A stretch of DNA of 64,000 nucleotides from Chrysomallon squamiferum (GCA_012295275.1 CM022673.1:24178081-24242080); one strand, 5' to 3'. Counted from the first letter of the stretch, positions 1 to 12,198 are shown. A program made the numbers and translations. Notes: generated from the sequence alone by a model not told the origin.

Positions 1-1267
1 ACATCTGCATGTTTTTTTTAGATATATCAGCTACTTAGTTTGATTAACTGATAGAGATCTATCGAGTCACACGTGTAGATATGCATCTTTACACTGTTGC
101 TGATATTAGCTAGTGTGTGCACGTCAAAAAAGTGTCACTGCTACAGATGTTGTTAGCACACTGGTTGCAGTCGTAATTATAATAGTAAGCTGTCTTAGTG
201 CAGTTTTAATATTACAGATTCAAAGTATCTTTACATTTTTCGAGCTACTTGTTGCAGATCCATTAGCATTTTTAAAATTTCAGTTGATTTAACTTTTCAC
301 TTGTATTAATTAACTGAAGTGATACTCAAGCTTGATTTCACTTCGAGTTTCGAGATACATCTTCCAGTTTCATAGGTACCACCATAGCCCAATATTTTTT
401 TTTCCAGACCAGATGAACAACAGCATGTTTAATAGAAAAATACTGAAATAGCTATTTAATATTAATTATTATATATCGACAAACGAATTAAAAACTAAAG
501 CATCTCTATACCAGTAGTTCCAGTCTTTCATAGTCAAATTTTATAAACAGAAGTCTTTTAATTCGTGAATAAACGCGATTTTCATTGTGTACATTTAAAC
601 CTTTACTCACTAATCAGTAGCCAGGTTTTAAAATTAAGAGGAGCGAAATTCATTAAAAAAATTCCAATTTTATCGCATAAATAAAACTTAATTATTGTTG
701 AAAAGGCGCCAGTTTCTAAGAATGTGTTCATGGGTAGTGAAAGGTCCCTTGCTCCCCCTCTAGCTACCCTGCAGTCACTAATATGTCATCACTAAGTGAT
801 GTATTTAATTTTACCCATTACTTGACTGCCTTCCAACTGCCGATAAAAGAGAAAAATGAAGCTGTTGTGAAGCACGTCTGAGTTTGTCACGTTCTCTGAG
901 GCTGTCACATTATTTATGCTTTGTTTGCGATAATAATAATCAAGAAAGGAACAACACTCGAGCATTAATGGTGTGAAATGATATATTAGGGAATCCTGTA
1001 ATAAAAGCATGTGTAATATCAGCAACAATTGTTATTCCACAATAAATGAAACATTTCATCAAAAATATTTTCATGCTTGAAAAAAGGATTGTGAAATAAA
1101 AGTTGTGTTACTATTTGAGTAAACCTTTCACCAAAACCCTTTCTCGGCTGGAAACGTGTAGACTCTGTCTATAACAATACAATTGCTGTGATTTATTTTC
1201 GAGTTTGAACTGTTTACCGTGTTTGCTATTCACTTGTAAAACGGTATCCAGAATTGTATTTCTAACT
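1..1267. repeat. Gene-free flank, inverted copy of 42.9-44.7 kb
   Basis: I see no gene here. Read on the opposite strand it matches about 42,908-44,712 over most of its length, including the stretch just before the tRNA-Glu at 1268. It lacks a roughly 460-base block present at about 44,180-44,640. In the other copy this sequence leads into the promoter of a galaxin-like gene (G8), so the left edge of the window probably lies a few hundred bases upstream of a similar minus-strand gene outside the window. Short ORFs here have no protein-like features. Confidence 0.6.
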
Positions 1268-1339
1268 TCCCAAGTGGTCTAGTGGTTAGGATTTCGCGCT
1301 CTCACCGCGACGGCCGGGGTTCGATTCCCCGTTTGGGAA
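1268..1339 (+). tRNA. tRNA-Glu (anticodon CTC), intact
   Basis: 72-nt cloverleaf. The acceptor stem TCCCAAG pairs with TTTGGGA, the anticodon stem TCGCG/CGCGA encloses loop CTCTCAC (anticodon CTC), and the T stem CGGGG/CCCCG encloses TTCGATT. The A box and a consensus B box (GGTTCGATTCC) are present, with T runs shortly downstream. The flanks belong to a more diverged duplicon type than those of the other intact copies, yet the tRNA is identical to theirs. Confidence 0.85.
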
Positions 1340-1990
1340 AATGCATGTTTTACTTTTGGTTTCTTCTTTTCAGATGCTTTTGAATTGTTATTCCAATATA
1401 TTAAAGAATGAAATTAATAACAAGTAACATTAATTCATCTGTTTTATAAATAAAAATATAAAAATCGTGCCAGTGTTCTAAAGTTTAGTGTCAATTAAAT
1501 TAATTTAGTAATATATTTAGTTTTACTTTTTTCTAATTATTAACAATATTAACATCACATAATAATGCTAGTTTTAAAATTTTATTCATCCATATTTCTA
1601 AAACAATACGAAATTGTGATTATCAATAATTTCCCAACAATAATAATGCAACAAACTATTCACATAGAACAATTATATACCAACAGATTTCAGTTTTAAA
1701 CATGTGAACCATATATTCAATATTGATAACCCGAAAAGCTTTTAATCCAGTTATAAGCGTTTATCAATGTCCTAGAAAATAGAATCCACCTGTAGGTAGT
1801 CATATCAAGTTTCTCGACCCGTGGTCAACGTTAAACTGAAATAACAATATGTTTCTTTCTTAATTGTTTGTGATGTTACTTGAGTGTACTATATACACAC
1901 TGTCTATAACAATATAATTGTTGTGATTTATTTTTCTGTTCGAATTATTCACCTTGTTTGGTTCAATTGTTAAACAATATCCGGACGGTA

Positions 1991-2055
1991 GTCTAGTGGT
2001 TAGGATTTCGCGCTCTCACCGCGACGGCCGGGGTTCGATTCCCCGTTTGGGAAAA
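1991..2055 (+). pseudogene. tRNA-Glu copy lacking its 5' acceptor strand
   Basis: Compared with the sister copy at 4741, about 18 bases covering the upstream flank and the 5' acceptor strand are deleted. The D arm, anticodon arm, T arm and 3' acceptor strand are unchanged. It cannot fold a full acceptor stem, so it should be non-functional. Confidence 0.75.
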
Positions 2056-2324
2056 TGTTTATTTTGGTTTTTCCTTCTTTCTTTCGATACTTTTGAATTG
2101 TTATTTCAATATATTAAAGAAAGAAATTGATAAGAAGTAACATTAATTTATCTGTTTTATAAATAAAAATATAAAAATGGTGCCAATGTTCTAAAGTTTA
2201 ATAGCAACAAATTAATTTAGTAATATATTTAATTTTACTTTTTTTATATTAAAGAATGAAATTATAAGAAGCAACAATAATGAATATTTTATAAATAAAA
2301 TTATATCTATCTATCTTTCTACAA

Positions 2325-2716
2325 TCATATCGATTAGACTTATCTCCCTATAGTGATATGTGTTCACAAACATAGATTATAGTTAGGCCCTTACATGAGA
2401 TGTACTCACTAAGCAAAGTAAAAATTATATCGATTAGACTTATCTCCCTTTAGTGATAAGTGTTCACAAACATAGATTAGAGTTAGGTCCCTTACGTGAG
2501 ATGTACTCACTAAGCAAATTAATTTTTTTATCGATTAGACTTATCTCCCTTTAGTGATATGTGTTCACAAACATAGATTAGAGTTAGGTCCCTTACGTGA
2601 GATGTACTCACTAAGCCTATTAAAAATTATCGATTAGACTTATCTCCCTTTAGTGAGATGTGTTCACAAACACAGATTAGAGTTATGTCCCTTACGTGAG
2701 ATGTACTCACTAAGCT
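2325..2716 (+). repeat. Satellite cluster, about 4 x 105 bp
   Basis: Four tandem copies of a roughly 95-110-bp unit, each with the blocks TCGATTAGACTTATCTCCC, AGTGATATGTGTTCACAAAC, AGAGTTAGGTCCCTTACG and GTGAGATGTACTCACTAAGC. GTGAG/CTCAC can pair as a short hairpin. TTAGTGA near one end and TCACTAA at the other are inverted repeats. Confidence 0.85.
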
Positions 2717-3027
2717 TACGTACGCTAATTATCCGATAAATGGAACCTCCAAAAACATCGAGCTTCGATCGTTTTAAAGTTTCAGTGTGGTTATTTATTT
2801 GTTTACTTATTTATTTATTTATTCTATCCTGTCTACTTTCCTTATTGTTGTGATAATAAAAAAAATCAGTAAATATAATAATTTATTGTATCATTTGGTA
2901 TCAGAATTTATTACTTCTTTTTGGATTTTATTAATATTCTGAAGTTTATTTGTTTTTAAATTTTCTGGCAATTTTCAGTTAATTGAATTTTGTTTCTTTC
3001 AGAATTGTATATGCATTCAGTACCATC

Positions 3028-3247
3028 ATATCGAGTAGACTTATCTCGCTTTAGTGATATGTGCTCACAAACATAGATTAGAGTTATGATGTGCTCACAA
3101 ACATAGATTAGAGTTAGGTCCCTTACGTGAGATGTACTCACTAAGCAAAGTAAAAATTATATCGAATAGACTTCTCTCCCTTCAGTGATATGTGTTAACA
3201 AACATTGATTAGAGTTAGGTCCCTTACGTGAGATGTACTCACTAAGC
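3028..3247 (+). repeat. Satellite cluster, about 2 copies
   Basis: Same unit as at 2325-2716, with a partial internal duplication of the GTGCTCACAAACATAGATTA block. It is followed by the conserved tail containing CTTACGTACG and TTATCCGATAAATG. Confidence 0.8.
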
Positions 3248-4009
3248 TTACGTACGTTCATTATCCGATAAATGAAACCTCCAAAAGGCCGAGCTTCGAT
3301 CATTTTAAAGTTTCAAAGTGGTTCTTTATTTATTTATAATCTCCTGTCTACTTTGCTTATTGTTGTTATAATAAAATAAGAAGTAAATAAAATAAAATAT
3401 AAATATTATTATTAATTAAATTCTTCAGGCTACAGAATAAAATATTAATCATTTTTACTCGAATATGAGGAACCAACAAACAAAATAAAAGTTACAGTTA
3501 TTTTTTCTGTGAAGAGCCCAAACCTTTTTATTGTCTTAATCGAATAACAAATATATGTTCACACTGTGCAAGATATTCCAAGATATAATAATGTCTTCAT
3601 CAAAGAACAGTTGAAGACAATTTTAATATACAGAGTAGAAAGAGTTTGAAACAGAAACCGTTAGACAACAACAAACGTTTACCAGAAAACTGATCATATA
3701 GTACAATTACATATCAACAGATTTCAGTTTTATACATGTCAAACACATATATTTATATTGATAACCCAAAAGAGTTTTAATCCACTTCCCAGCGTTTATC
3801 AATGCCCTAGTAAATGCAATCCATCTGAAAATAGATATATCAAGTTTGTGGACATGTGATCAACGTTAAAGTGAAATCAGAATATGTTTCTTTCTAAATT
3901 ATTTGTGATGTTACTTGAGTGTAATATATAAAATTTATTTTTCTGTTCGAAGTATTTACTTTGCTTGCATTTCAGTTATTAAATAGGATCCAGAACAGCA
4001 TTTGTAACT

Positions 4010-4081
4010 TCCCAAGTGGTCTAGTGGTTAGGATTTCGCGCTCTCACCGCGACGTCCGGGGTTCGATTGACCGCTTGGGAA
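4010..4081 (+). pseudogene. tRNA-Glu copy with damaged T stem
   Basis: Full length, but the 3' T-stem strand reads GACCG where intact copies have CCCCG, so T-stem pairing is lost. The B box is altered for the same reason. It shares the type B upstream flank (TTATTAAATAGGATCCAGAA) with the copies at 52534, 54517 and 57354. Confidence 0.7.
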
Positions 4082-4740
4082 AATGGTTGATTTACTTTTG
4101 TTTTTTCTTTTTCGATACTTTTGAATTGTTATTTCAATATATTAAAGAATGAAATTGATAAGAAGGCACAATAAATTATCTGTTTTATAAATAAAAATAT
4201 AAAAATGGTGCCAGTGTTCTACAGTTTAGTGTCAAAAAATTAATTTAGTAACATATTTAGCTTTACTTTTTTCTATTTATTAACAATATTAACATCACAT
4301 AATAACGCTAGTTTTAAAATTTTATGTAATATATCTTTCTAAAACAATACGAAATTGTGATTATCAATAATTTGCCAACGATAATAATGCAGCAAACTAT
4401 TCACATATCACAATTATATACCAACAGATTTGAGTTTTAAACATGTGAACCATATATTCAATATTGATAACCCGAAAAGCTTTTAATCCAGTTATAAGCG
4501 TTTATCAATGCCCTAGAAAACAGAATCCACCTGTCGGTAGTCATATCAAGTTTCTCGACCTGTGATCAACGTTAAACTGAAATAACAATATGTTTCTTTC
4601 TTAATTATTTGTGATGTTACTTGAGTGCACTATATACACACTGTCTATAACAATATAATTGTTGTGATTTATTTTTCTGTTCGAATTATTCACCTTGTTT
4701 GGTTCAATTGTTAAACAATATCCAGACGGTATTTGTAACT

Positions 4741-4812
4741 TCCCAAGTGGTCTAGTGGTTAGGATTTCGCGCTCTCACCGCGACGGCCGGGGTTCGATTC
4801 CCCGTTTGGGAA
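4741..4812 (+). tRNA. tRNA-Glu (CTC), intact
   Basis: Identical over 72 nt to the copy at 1268, with all stems and both Pol III boxes present. Type A upstream flank (TTGTTAAACAATATCCAGAC). Confidence 0.85.
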
Positions 4813-5087
4813 AATGTTTATTTTGGTTTTTCCTTCTTTCTTTCGATACTTTTGAATTGTTATTTCAACATATTAAAGAAAGAAATTGATAAGAAGTAAC
4901 ATTAATTTATCTGTTTTATAAATAAAAATATAAAAATGGTGCCAATGTTCTAAAGTTTAATAGCAACAAATTAATTTAGTAATATATTTAATTTTACTTT
5001 TTTTATATTAAAGAATGAAATTATAAGAAGCAACAATAATGAATATTTTATAAATAAAATTATATCTATCTATCTTTCTACAATCAT

Positions 5088-5474
5088 ATCGATTAGACTT
5101 ATCTCCCTATAGTGATATGTGTTCACAAACATAGATTATAGTTAGGCCCTTACATGAGATGTACTCACTAAGCAAAGTAAAAATTATATCGATTAGACTT
5201 ATCTCCCTTTAGTGATTTGTGTTCACAAACATAGATTAGAGTTAGGTCCCTTACGTGAGATGTACTCACTAAGCAAATTAATTTTTTTATCGATTAGACT
5301 TATCTCCCTTTAGTGATATGTGTTCACAAACATAGATTAGAGTTAGGTCCCTTACGTGAGATGTACTCACTAAGCCTATTAAAAATTATCGATTAGACTT
5401 ATCTCCCTTTAGTGAGATGTGTTCTCAAACACAGATTAGAGTTATGTCCCTTACGTGAGATGTACTCACTAAGC
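5088..5474 (+). repeat. Satellite cluster, about 4 x 105 bp
   Basis: Near-identical duplicate of the 2325-2716 cluster, as part of the 2.7-kb duplicon. A TTTTTTA/TTTA-rich microsatellite follows at about 5556-5606. Confidence 0.85.
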
Positions 5475-5812
5475 TTACGTACGCTAATTATCCGATAAAT
5501 GGAACCTCCAAAAACATCGAGCTTCGATCGTTTTAAAGTTTCAATGTGGTTATTTATTTTTTTATTTTTTTATTTTTTTATTTTTTTATTTATTTATTTA
5601 TTTATTCTATCCTGTCTACTTTCCTTATTGTTGTGATAATTAAAAAATAAATCAGTAAATATAATAATTTATTGTATCATTTGGTATCAGAATTTATTAC
5701 TTCTTTTTGGATTTTATTAATATTCTGAAGTTTATTTGTTTTTAAATTTTCTGGCAATTTTCAATTAATTGAATTTTGTTTCTTTCAGAATTGTATATGC
5801 ATTCAGTACCAT

Positions 5813-6002
5813 CATATCGAGTAGACTTATCTCGCTTTAGTGATATGTTGTCACAAACATAGATTAGAGTTAGGTCCCTTACGTGAGATGTACTCACTAA
5901 GCAAAGTAAAAATTATATCGAATAGACTTCTCTCCCTTCAGTGATATGTGTTAACAAACATTGATTAGAGTTAGGTCCCTTACGTGAGATGTACTCACTA
6001 AG
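5813..6002 (+). repeat. Satellite cluster, 2 copies
   Basis: Two copies of the roughly 105-bp unit followed by the same CTTACGTACG tail as the cluster at 3028-3247. Confidence 0.8.
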
Positions 6003-6239
6003 CTTACGTACGTTCATTATCCGATAAATGAAACCTCCAAAAACGCCGAGCTTCGATAGTTTTAAAGTTTCAACGTGGTTGTTTTTTTATTTATACTCTC
6101 CTGTCTACTTTGCTTATTGTTGTTATAATAAAATTATAAGGAAATAAAATAAAATATAAATATTATTGTTAATTAAATTGTTCAGTCTACAGAATAAAAT
6201 ATTAATCATTTTTACTCGAATATAAGGAACCAACCAACC

Positions 6240-7296
6240 GCAAACTGATCAAATAGTATAATTATATATCTGTTTTATCTTGTTTTGTTTTTTTAGTGTT
6301 ATTGGTGTTTTAGTGTTTGAGAGCCTCTCTCTGTCTGTCTATCTCTGTGTCTGTGTGTTGTGTTTTTGTCTTAATGGTGTCTGTGTGTTTGAGTATGTCT
6401 GTTTGTCTATCTATCTGTGAGTCTGTGTGTTGTGGTTTTGTGTTAATGGTGTTTGAGTGTGTCTGTTTGTTTGCCTATTTGTATGTCTGTGTGTTGTGTT
6501 TTTGTGTTAGTGGTGTCTGTGTGTTTGAGTGTATCAGTCTGTCTATCTGTGTATTTGTTTGGATGTTTGTAGAAATTTCTCCAATGTGCACAGAATTCTC
6601 TTTCTTTTTCTCAGATTTTCTGAGATTTATTTTGAATTCTTATTTTTCTATTTGTGTAAGAGAATTTGACAGAAACTCAGAAGTTGTGTTTTGAAGTTTG
6701 GTGAATTTTGGAAGGTTTGTTTTTATGTCTGATTTTTGCTTTAATAAATTGAGTTATTATTCGATTAAATTCATTAGTCATTATTACACTTCTGAATTAA
6801 GATATTACATAACTATCGATGAAAATTAATTTAAGCGTAACTAATAGAATCCGATCTCAATTTCATTCTATATCACATATTACTTAACAAAAAAACGTTG
6901 ATCCAGTCACTCATCTGTATTCTTTTTTCAATTAAAATTATACATAAGTAGTTACAGCTCCGATACAATAATTTCTTACCATAACATTTGCAGTGTATTT
7001 TTCCATTTATTTTCTATTGGGATAATATCAGTAACTATTTAAAATTAACGATGCACTTTATTGGGCTTATTTCTATGGCTAACTTGAGTTTCCTGCCACC
7101 AAAATAGCGAAAATACCGCAATATGAACATTAAGAATAATTCAGGTATATTAATATTTCTCTCATAAAATAAACTGATAAGTAGACAGACAGACAGACAG
7201 ACACACACACACACACACACACACAGACAGACAGACAGAGAGACAGACAGATAGATAGATAGATAAATCGATAGATAAATCGAATCATTGTCACAC
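6240..7296. other. Unique low-complexity region at an inversion point
   Basis: Separates plus-oriented from minus-oriented duplicons. About 6345-6565 holds three degenerate 70-75-bp units built from TCTGTGTGTTGTG and TGTTTGAGTGTGTCTG. About 7180-7260 is a compound GACA/CA/GATA microsatellite. The 125-codon ORF inside the first repeat is cysteine/valine/serine-rich because of the repeat, so I do not call it a gene. Confidence 0.6.
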
Positions 7297-7327
7297 CGCG
7301 AAATCCTAACCACTAGACCACTTGGGA
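7297..7327 (-). pseudogene. 5' half of tRNA-Glu ending exactly at nt 31
   Basis: Only tRNA nt 1-31 are present, ending ...GGATTTCGCG. This is the same boundary as the 11-bp target duplication around the LINE at 40,625-42,876. The sequence that follows on the minus strand is a microsatellite-rich tract with no 3' half of the tRNA. It looks like the 5' junction of an older insertion at the same target. Confidence 0.7.
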
Positions 7328-7488
7328 AGTTACAAATACCGTCTGGATACTGTTTAACAATTGAACCAAACAAGGTGAATAATTCGAACAGAAAAATAAA
7401 AACAATACAATTATATTGTTATAGATAGAGTGTATATACTAAACTCCAGTAACATCACAAATATTTAAGAAAGAAACATATTGTCATT

Positions 7489-7512
7489 TCCTAACCACTA
7501 GACCACTTGGGA
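7489..7512 (-). pseudogene. 5' fragment of tRNA-Glu (about nt 1-24)
   Basis: The fragment runs directly into flank sequence that normally lies about 170 bases away (GAAAGAAACATATTG), so the unit was shortened by deletion. With 7297-7327 it forms a tandem duplication of about 190 bases. Confidence 0.65.
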
Positions 7513-8305
7513 AGTTACAAAAACCGTCTGGATACTGTTTAACAATTGAACCAAACAAGGTGAATAATTCGAACAGAAAAATAAATCACAACAATTATAT
7601 TGTTATAGACAGAGTGTATATATATTACATTCAAGTAACATCACAAATAATTAAGAAAGAAACATATTGTTATTTCACTTTAACGTTGATCACAGGTCGA
7701 GAAACTTGATATATCTATTTACAGATGGATTACATTTACTAGGGCATTGATAAACGCTGGGAAGTGGATTAAAAGTCTTTTGGGATATCAATATAAATAT
7801 ATGTGTTTGACATGTATAAAACTGAAATCTGTTGATATGTAATTGTACTATATGATCAGTTTTCTGGTAAACGTTTGCTGTCTAACGGTTTCTGTTTCAA
7901 ACTCTTTCTACTCTGTATATTAAAAAATGTCTTCAATTATTCTTTGATGAAGATATTATTACATCTTGGAATATCTTGTACAGTCTGAACATATATTTGT
8001 TATTTGATTAAGACAATAAAAAGGTTTCGGCTCTTCACAGAAAAAATAACTGTAACTTCCATTTTGTTTGTTGGTTCCTCATATTCGAGTAAAAATGATT
8101 AATATTTTATTCTGTAGCCTGAAGAAATTAATTGATAATAATATTTATATTTTATTTTATTTACTTATTATTTTATTATAACAACAATAAGCAAAGTAGA
8201 CAGGAGAGTATAAATAAAAAAACAACCACGTTGAAACTTTAAAACGATCGAAGCTCGGCGTTTTTGGATTTTTCATTTATCGGATAATTAACGTACGTAA
8301 GCTTA

Positions 8306-8500
8306 GTGAGTACATCTCACACGTAAGGAACCTAACTCTAATCTATGTTTGTGAACACATATCACTGAAGGAAGAGAAGTCTATTCGATATAATTTTTAC
8401 TTTGCTTAGTGAGTACATCTCACGTAAGGGACCTAACTCTAATCTATGTTTGTGAGCACATATCACTATAGGGAGATAAGTCTAATCGATAAACAGTTTA
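8306..8500 (-). repeat. Satellite cluster, 2 copies, inverted
   Basis: Reverse complement of the roughly 105-bp unit, including the GTGAGTACATCTCAC hairpin motif. Confidence 0.8.
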
Positions 8501-8513
8501 CTTTGCTTGGTAA

Positions 8514-8522
8514 ACACACACA

Positions 8523-8562
<40 letters not shown>
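8514..8562. repeat. (CA)n microsatellite
   Basis: CA dinucleotide tract with one interruption, inserted next to a satellite unit. The equivalent position in the right-hand duplicons holds (TG)n at about 51,511-51,564. Confidence 0.9.
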
Positions 8563-8564
<2 letters not shown>

Positions 8565-8930
8565 ACACACACCCACACAGAGAAAGAGAGAAAAATCTCT
8601 GGTACTGAATGCATATACAATTCTGAAAGAAACAAAATTCAATTAATTGAATATTGCCAGAAAATTTGAAAACAAATAAACTTCAGAATATTACTAAAAT
8701 CCAAAAAGAAATAATAAATTCTGATATTAAAAAACAGACTCTATCAAATGATACAATAAATTATTATATTTACTGATTTTTTTATGATCACAACAATAAG
8801 GAAAGTAAACAGGATAGAATAAATAAATAAATAAATAAGTAAACAAATAAATAACCACATTGAAACTTTAAAACGATCGAAGCTCGATGTTTTTGGAGGT
8901 TCCATTTATCGGATAATTAGCGTACGTAAG

Positions 8931-9120
8931 CTTAGTGAGTACATCTCACGTAAGGGACATAACTCTAATCAATGTTTGTTAACACATATCACTAAAGGGA
9001 GATAAGTCTAAGCGATAAAAAATTTACTTTGCTTAGTGAGTACATCTCACATAAGGGACCTAACTCTAATCCATGTTTGTGAGCACATATCACTATAGGG
9101 AGATAAGTCTAATCGATATG
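8931..9120 (-). repeat. Satellite cluster, 2 copies, inverted
   Basis: Two inverted copies of the roughly 105-bp unit, followed by a GATA tract at about 9129-9169. Confidence 0.8.
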
Positions 9121-9125
9121 ATTGC

Positions 9126-9170
<45 letters not shown>

Positions 9171-9420
9171 TAATTTTATTTATAAAACATTCATTATTGT
9201 TGCTTCTTATAATTTCATTCTTTAATGTAAAAAAACTAAAATTAAATATATTACTAAATTAATTTGTTGATATTAAACTTTAGAAAATTGGCACCATTTT
9301 TATATTTTTATTTATAAAACAGATAAATTAATGTTACTTCTTATCAATTTCTTTCTTTCATATTTTGAAATAACAATTCAAAAGTATCGAAAGAAAGAAG
9401 GAAAAACCAAAATAAACTTT

Positions 9421-9492
9421 TTCCCAAACGGGGAATCGAACCCCGGCCGTCGCGGTGAGAGCGCGAAATCCTAACCACTAGACCACTTGGGA
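9421..9492 (-). tRNA. tRNA-Glu (CTC), intact
   Basis: Reverse complement identical over 72 nt to the copy at 1268. Type A flank. Confidence 0.85.
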
Positions 9493-10504
9493 AGTTACAA
9501 ATACCGTCTGGATACTGTTTAACAATTGAACCAAACAAGGTGAATAATTCGAACAGAAAAATAAAAACAATACAATTATATTGTTATAGATAGAGTGTAT
9601 ATACTACACTCCAGTAACATCACAAATATTTAACAAAGAAACATATTGTTATTTCAGTTTAACGTTGATCACAGGTCGAGAAACTTGATATGACTACCTA
9701 CAGGTGGATTCTATTTTCTAGCGCATTGATAAACGCTTATAACTGGATTAAAAGTTTTTGGGGTTATCAATATTGAATATATGGTTCACGTGTTTAAAAC
9801 TGAAATCTGTTGGTATATAATTGTACTATATGAATAGTTTGTGGCATTATTATTGTTGGGAAATTATTCACAATCACAATTTCATATTGTTTTAGAAATT
9901 TTAAAAATAACAATTATAAAATTAATTTTTTTTAAAACTAACAATATTATGTGATATTAATATTGCTAATAAATATATTAATAAATTAATTTATTGACAC
10001 TAAACTTTAGAACATTGGCACCATTTTTATTTTTTCATGTATAAAACAGACAAATTATTGTTACTTCTTATTTGTTTCTTCCATTAATATATTGAAATAA
10101 GAATTGAAAAGTATCGAGAAAGAAGAAGTAATTTACCTTGCATAAAATAAGTACGATACACATCGACAGTAGATAAAAATATTAACATGTTCTTACTGTC
10201 GTGTAAAATAAGTGCATTGTAAACTCAATATTTTGCTGATATTTGCTGATGACTTTATTGACTGTACGATTCAAATTCTAGGATATTTCTACGAATTTCG
10301 AATACAGTGATTGTTTTTTTTTCTTATGATTAGCTGGGTTTTATTTTTTTTTATTTTTTTTTTCTTGCTTCAAAATTCGACTGTCAATTTAAAAATGAGA
10401 ACAGAATGTCACAGGCAATCAATGAAAAACATTATATTTATTAAATATATTAGCATTCTTCTATAGAACAATGCTGCAAGTTTTGAATTCGTACTTGTTT
10501 TCTT

Positions 10505-11090
10505 CTAGCAAATGCGACCATTGCAGCACTTGTGGTATTTTGCATCATAACCTTGCTTTCCACAACATGCAGGACGATATCCTGTTATGAAGACGACGTT
10601 TCCCCCGCAGCACATTTTTAATGACGCATCGTAACTTCGTGGTCCACAACAGGCAAAACTTATTCCTGTTGTGTTCGCAACGTTTCCCCGGCAGCATATT
10701 TGGTACGTTCCGTCATAACTTCGTGTGCCACAACATCCAGAAGTTATTCTTGTCCTGGGGACAACGTTTCCAGCGCAGCACATGCTGAACCTTGGATTGT
10801 AGGTGCTCTGACCGCATAAAGCTGTATTTCAACATTAACATATAAACATATATATATATTATCTATCGATCCATGCATTTACCTGATTTGTAGGTGTGTA
10901 CACGTAACAATATTAATACAATCATCTGTAAGGGTTCAGAAATGCGTGTAGGCTGTCTATTTGTGTAATCAAAGCTATACTTCATAAGAAAAAAGAAATA
11001 AATACCTGGCGAAGACGTCGATATTACCAAAGACTGAATTCGTGTTACTAATACAGCGACAACAAAAGCCAAAAGAGAAACGTTCTTCAT
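10505..11090 (-). CDS. Galaxin-like secreted cysteine-repeat protein G1
   Basis: Predicted 133-residue secreted protein. Exon 2 (11006-11127, ATG at 11090) encodes a signal peptide ending near Gln-Ser 19-20. A GT-AG phase-1 intron of 184 bases joins it to exon 3 (10505-10821). Exon 1 is non-coding and ends at a CAG/GTTAGT donor at 11679. The mature part has seven di-cysteines (43-44, 58-59, 71-72, 86-87, 99-100, 114-115, 127-128) plus Cys31 and Cys133, spaced alternately 13 and 11 residues with a conserved Tyr-Asp after each CCG. This is the galaxin repeat pattern. A polyadenylation signal AATAAA lies at 10437-10442. Galaxins are known as coral skeletal matrix proteins and as a squid antimicrobial/symbiosis protein; the role here is not shown. 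Three divergent repeats, all intact. Confidence 0.75.
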
Positions 11091-11434
11091 TTGTTTCTTT
11101 TCTTCTTTTTTTCTTTTTTTTAATGGTCTGGAGAAAAATAAATGACATTATTTATAACATTAATAATACAATACACAAAAAAATAAATTAATATAACTGT
11201 GCAGAATACCAGTCAATCGCAAATATTTAAAATTGTAATAGTTTAATATTACAACACTATAATATTATTAGTTTTATAAATAAAATATAACATGAAAAGA
11301 TAAAATCGGAAACATCCAAGTCCAAAATATTAAAAATTGAAGAAAGAGACGCCATTGTAGGTTTATAGAAAATAGAAAGTTTTAAAGTCGTAATTCTTTT
11401 CAGTCTCTCTCTAATGTATAATCCTACATAATAC

Positions 11435-11494
11435 TAACAACAACAACAATAACAACAATAACAATATTAATAATAATAAAATAAAAACAACAGT

Positions 11495-11527
<33 letters not shown>

Positions 11528-11540
11528 AATAATAATAATG
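11435..11540. repeat. (AAC/AAT)n tract in G1 intron 1
   Basis: Trinucleotide tract between exons 1 and 2. Equivalent, length-variable tracts lie in intron 1 of the other genes at about 14,565-14,664, 17,690-17,800, 20,795-20,902, 23,920-24,042, 27,075-27,190, 33,300-33,340, 45,270-45,340, 59,960-60,090 and 63,118-63,220. They also create poly-leucine or poly-isoleucine ORFs that are not genes. Confidence 0.85.
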
Positions 11541-12198
11541 ATTTAAAACACATACATGCAAAAAACATATCACATCTGACAATTTTAGAATAACGATGTA
11601 AGAAAATGGATAATATAAACACTTATAAATGTTCTGTTGCTGAACTATGCAGATTAGACAGTTTTACTTACTACTAACCTGAATACCGTGGATCTGTTAT
11701 TACAGAGGTGGAGAATTCGATCGAATACTTTAACTCTGTTAAAGCAAAACCAAACCAACGTTCACCAACCGAAGATAAAGAAAACTTATTATTTTCAGTT
11801 TTCGATAGCTCATCAAATGAATCTAAAATTGTAAAACGATTAACATTTCTAAGTAAAAAAATGATCTAATTTCTTTCTTAGGCACAGTCGCGAATTAGGC
11901 CAGCTTATGTCATTTATATGTTCATCTGGGTTCCAAAGTTTCACACTTTGTTAACACATCTGAGTATTATAACGGTAATGGCCAATGGAAAATTTTCAGC
12001 ACTCCAATAGGTTGACAGATTTTGCGCATCTGCACGTGCCTACACATGTACGCCATTAAATATATCCACAATTTAGTTTGATATACAGCTATCGAATCAC
12101 AAGTGTAGATATGTATCAAGCCAGTCTAACATACCTTCAGTGACGATTTTTAGTTTTATAAATTTGTTTAATTTTTTAATTTTTTAATTTTTTTTCTT

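Larger units (their letters stand above)
1340..6240 (+). repeat. tRNA-Glu/satellite duplicon block, plus orientation
   Basis: This block has a repeating order: a tRNA-Glu with about 700 bases of conserved upstream sequence, an AT-rich downstream flank, clusters of a roughly 105-bp satellite, a TTTA-rich microsatellite and another satellite cluster. Successive copies are about 2.7 kb apart (1991 and 4741). The same material recurs inverted at 7.3-10.1 and 38.1-40.6 kb, and direct at 50.2-58.2 kb. No protein gene is visible; ORFs reading across the tRNA are by-products. Confidence 0.7.
7513..10100 (-). repeat. tRNA-Glu/satellite duplicon block, minus orientation
   Basis: Inverted copy of the material at 1.3-6.2 kb. 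From right to left it holds the intact tRNA at 9421-9492, a GATA microsatellite (about 9129-9169), satellite clusters, a (CA)n tract and the tRNA fragments near 7.3-7.5 kb. No protein gene is seen. Confidence 0.65.

Noticed and set aside
1268-1339. tRNA-Glu copies as the heads of a tRNA-derived SINE
   Set aside because: Homology between copies extends hundreds of bases upstream of the tRNA as well as downstream, and the copies lack a common tail and target duplications. Segmental duplication explains them better.
2325-2716. Satellite unit as a hammerhead ribozyme
   Set aside because: The conserved CTGATGA and GAAA core elements are not found in the unit in the required arrangement on either strand.
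4695-4889. Recurrent 60-64-codon ORF beginning MFGSIVKQYPDG at 4695, 9344, 39623, 50473, 55226, 58025 and 58821
   Set aside because: It is translation straight through the tRNA-Glu gene and its flanks. Its conservation comes from the duplicon and the tRNA.
6317-6694. 125-codon ORF rich in Cys, Val and Ser
   Set aside because: It is translation of a degenerate TG-rich minisatellite, with no conserved features.
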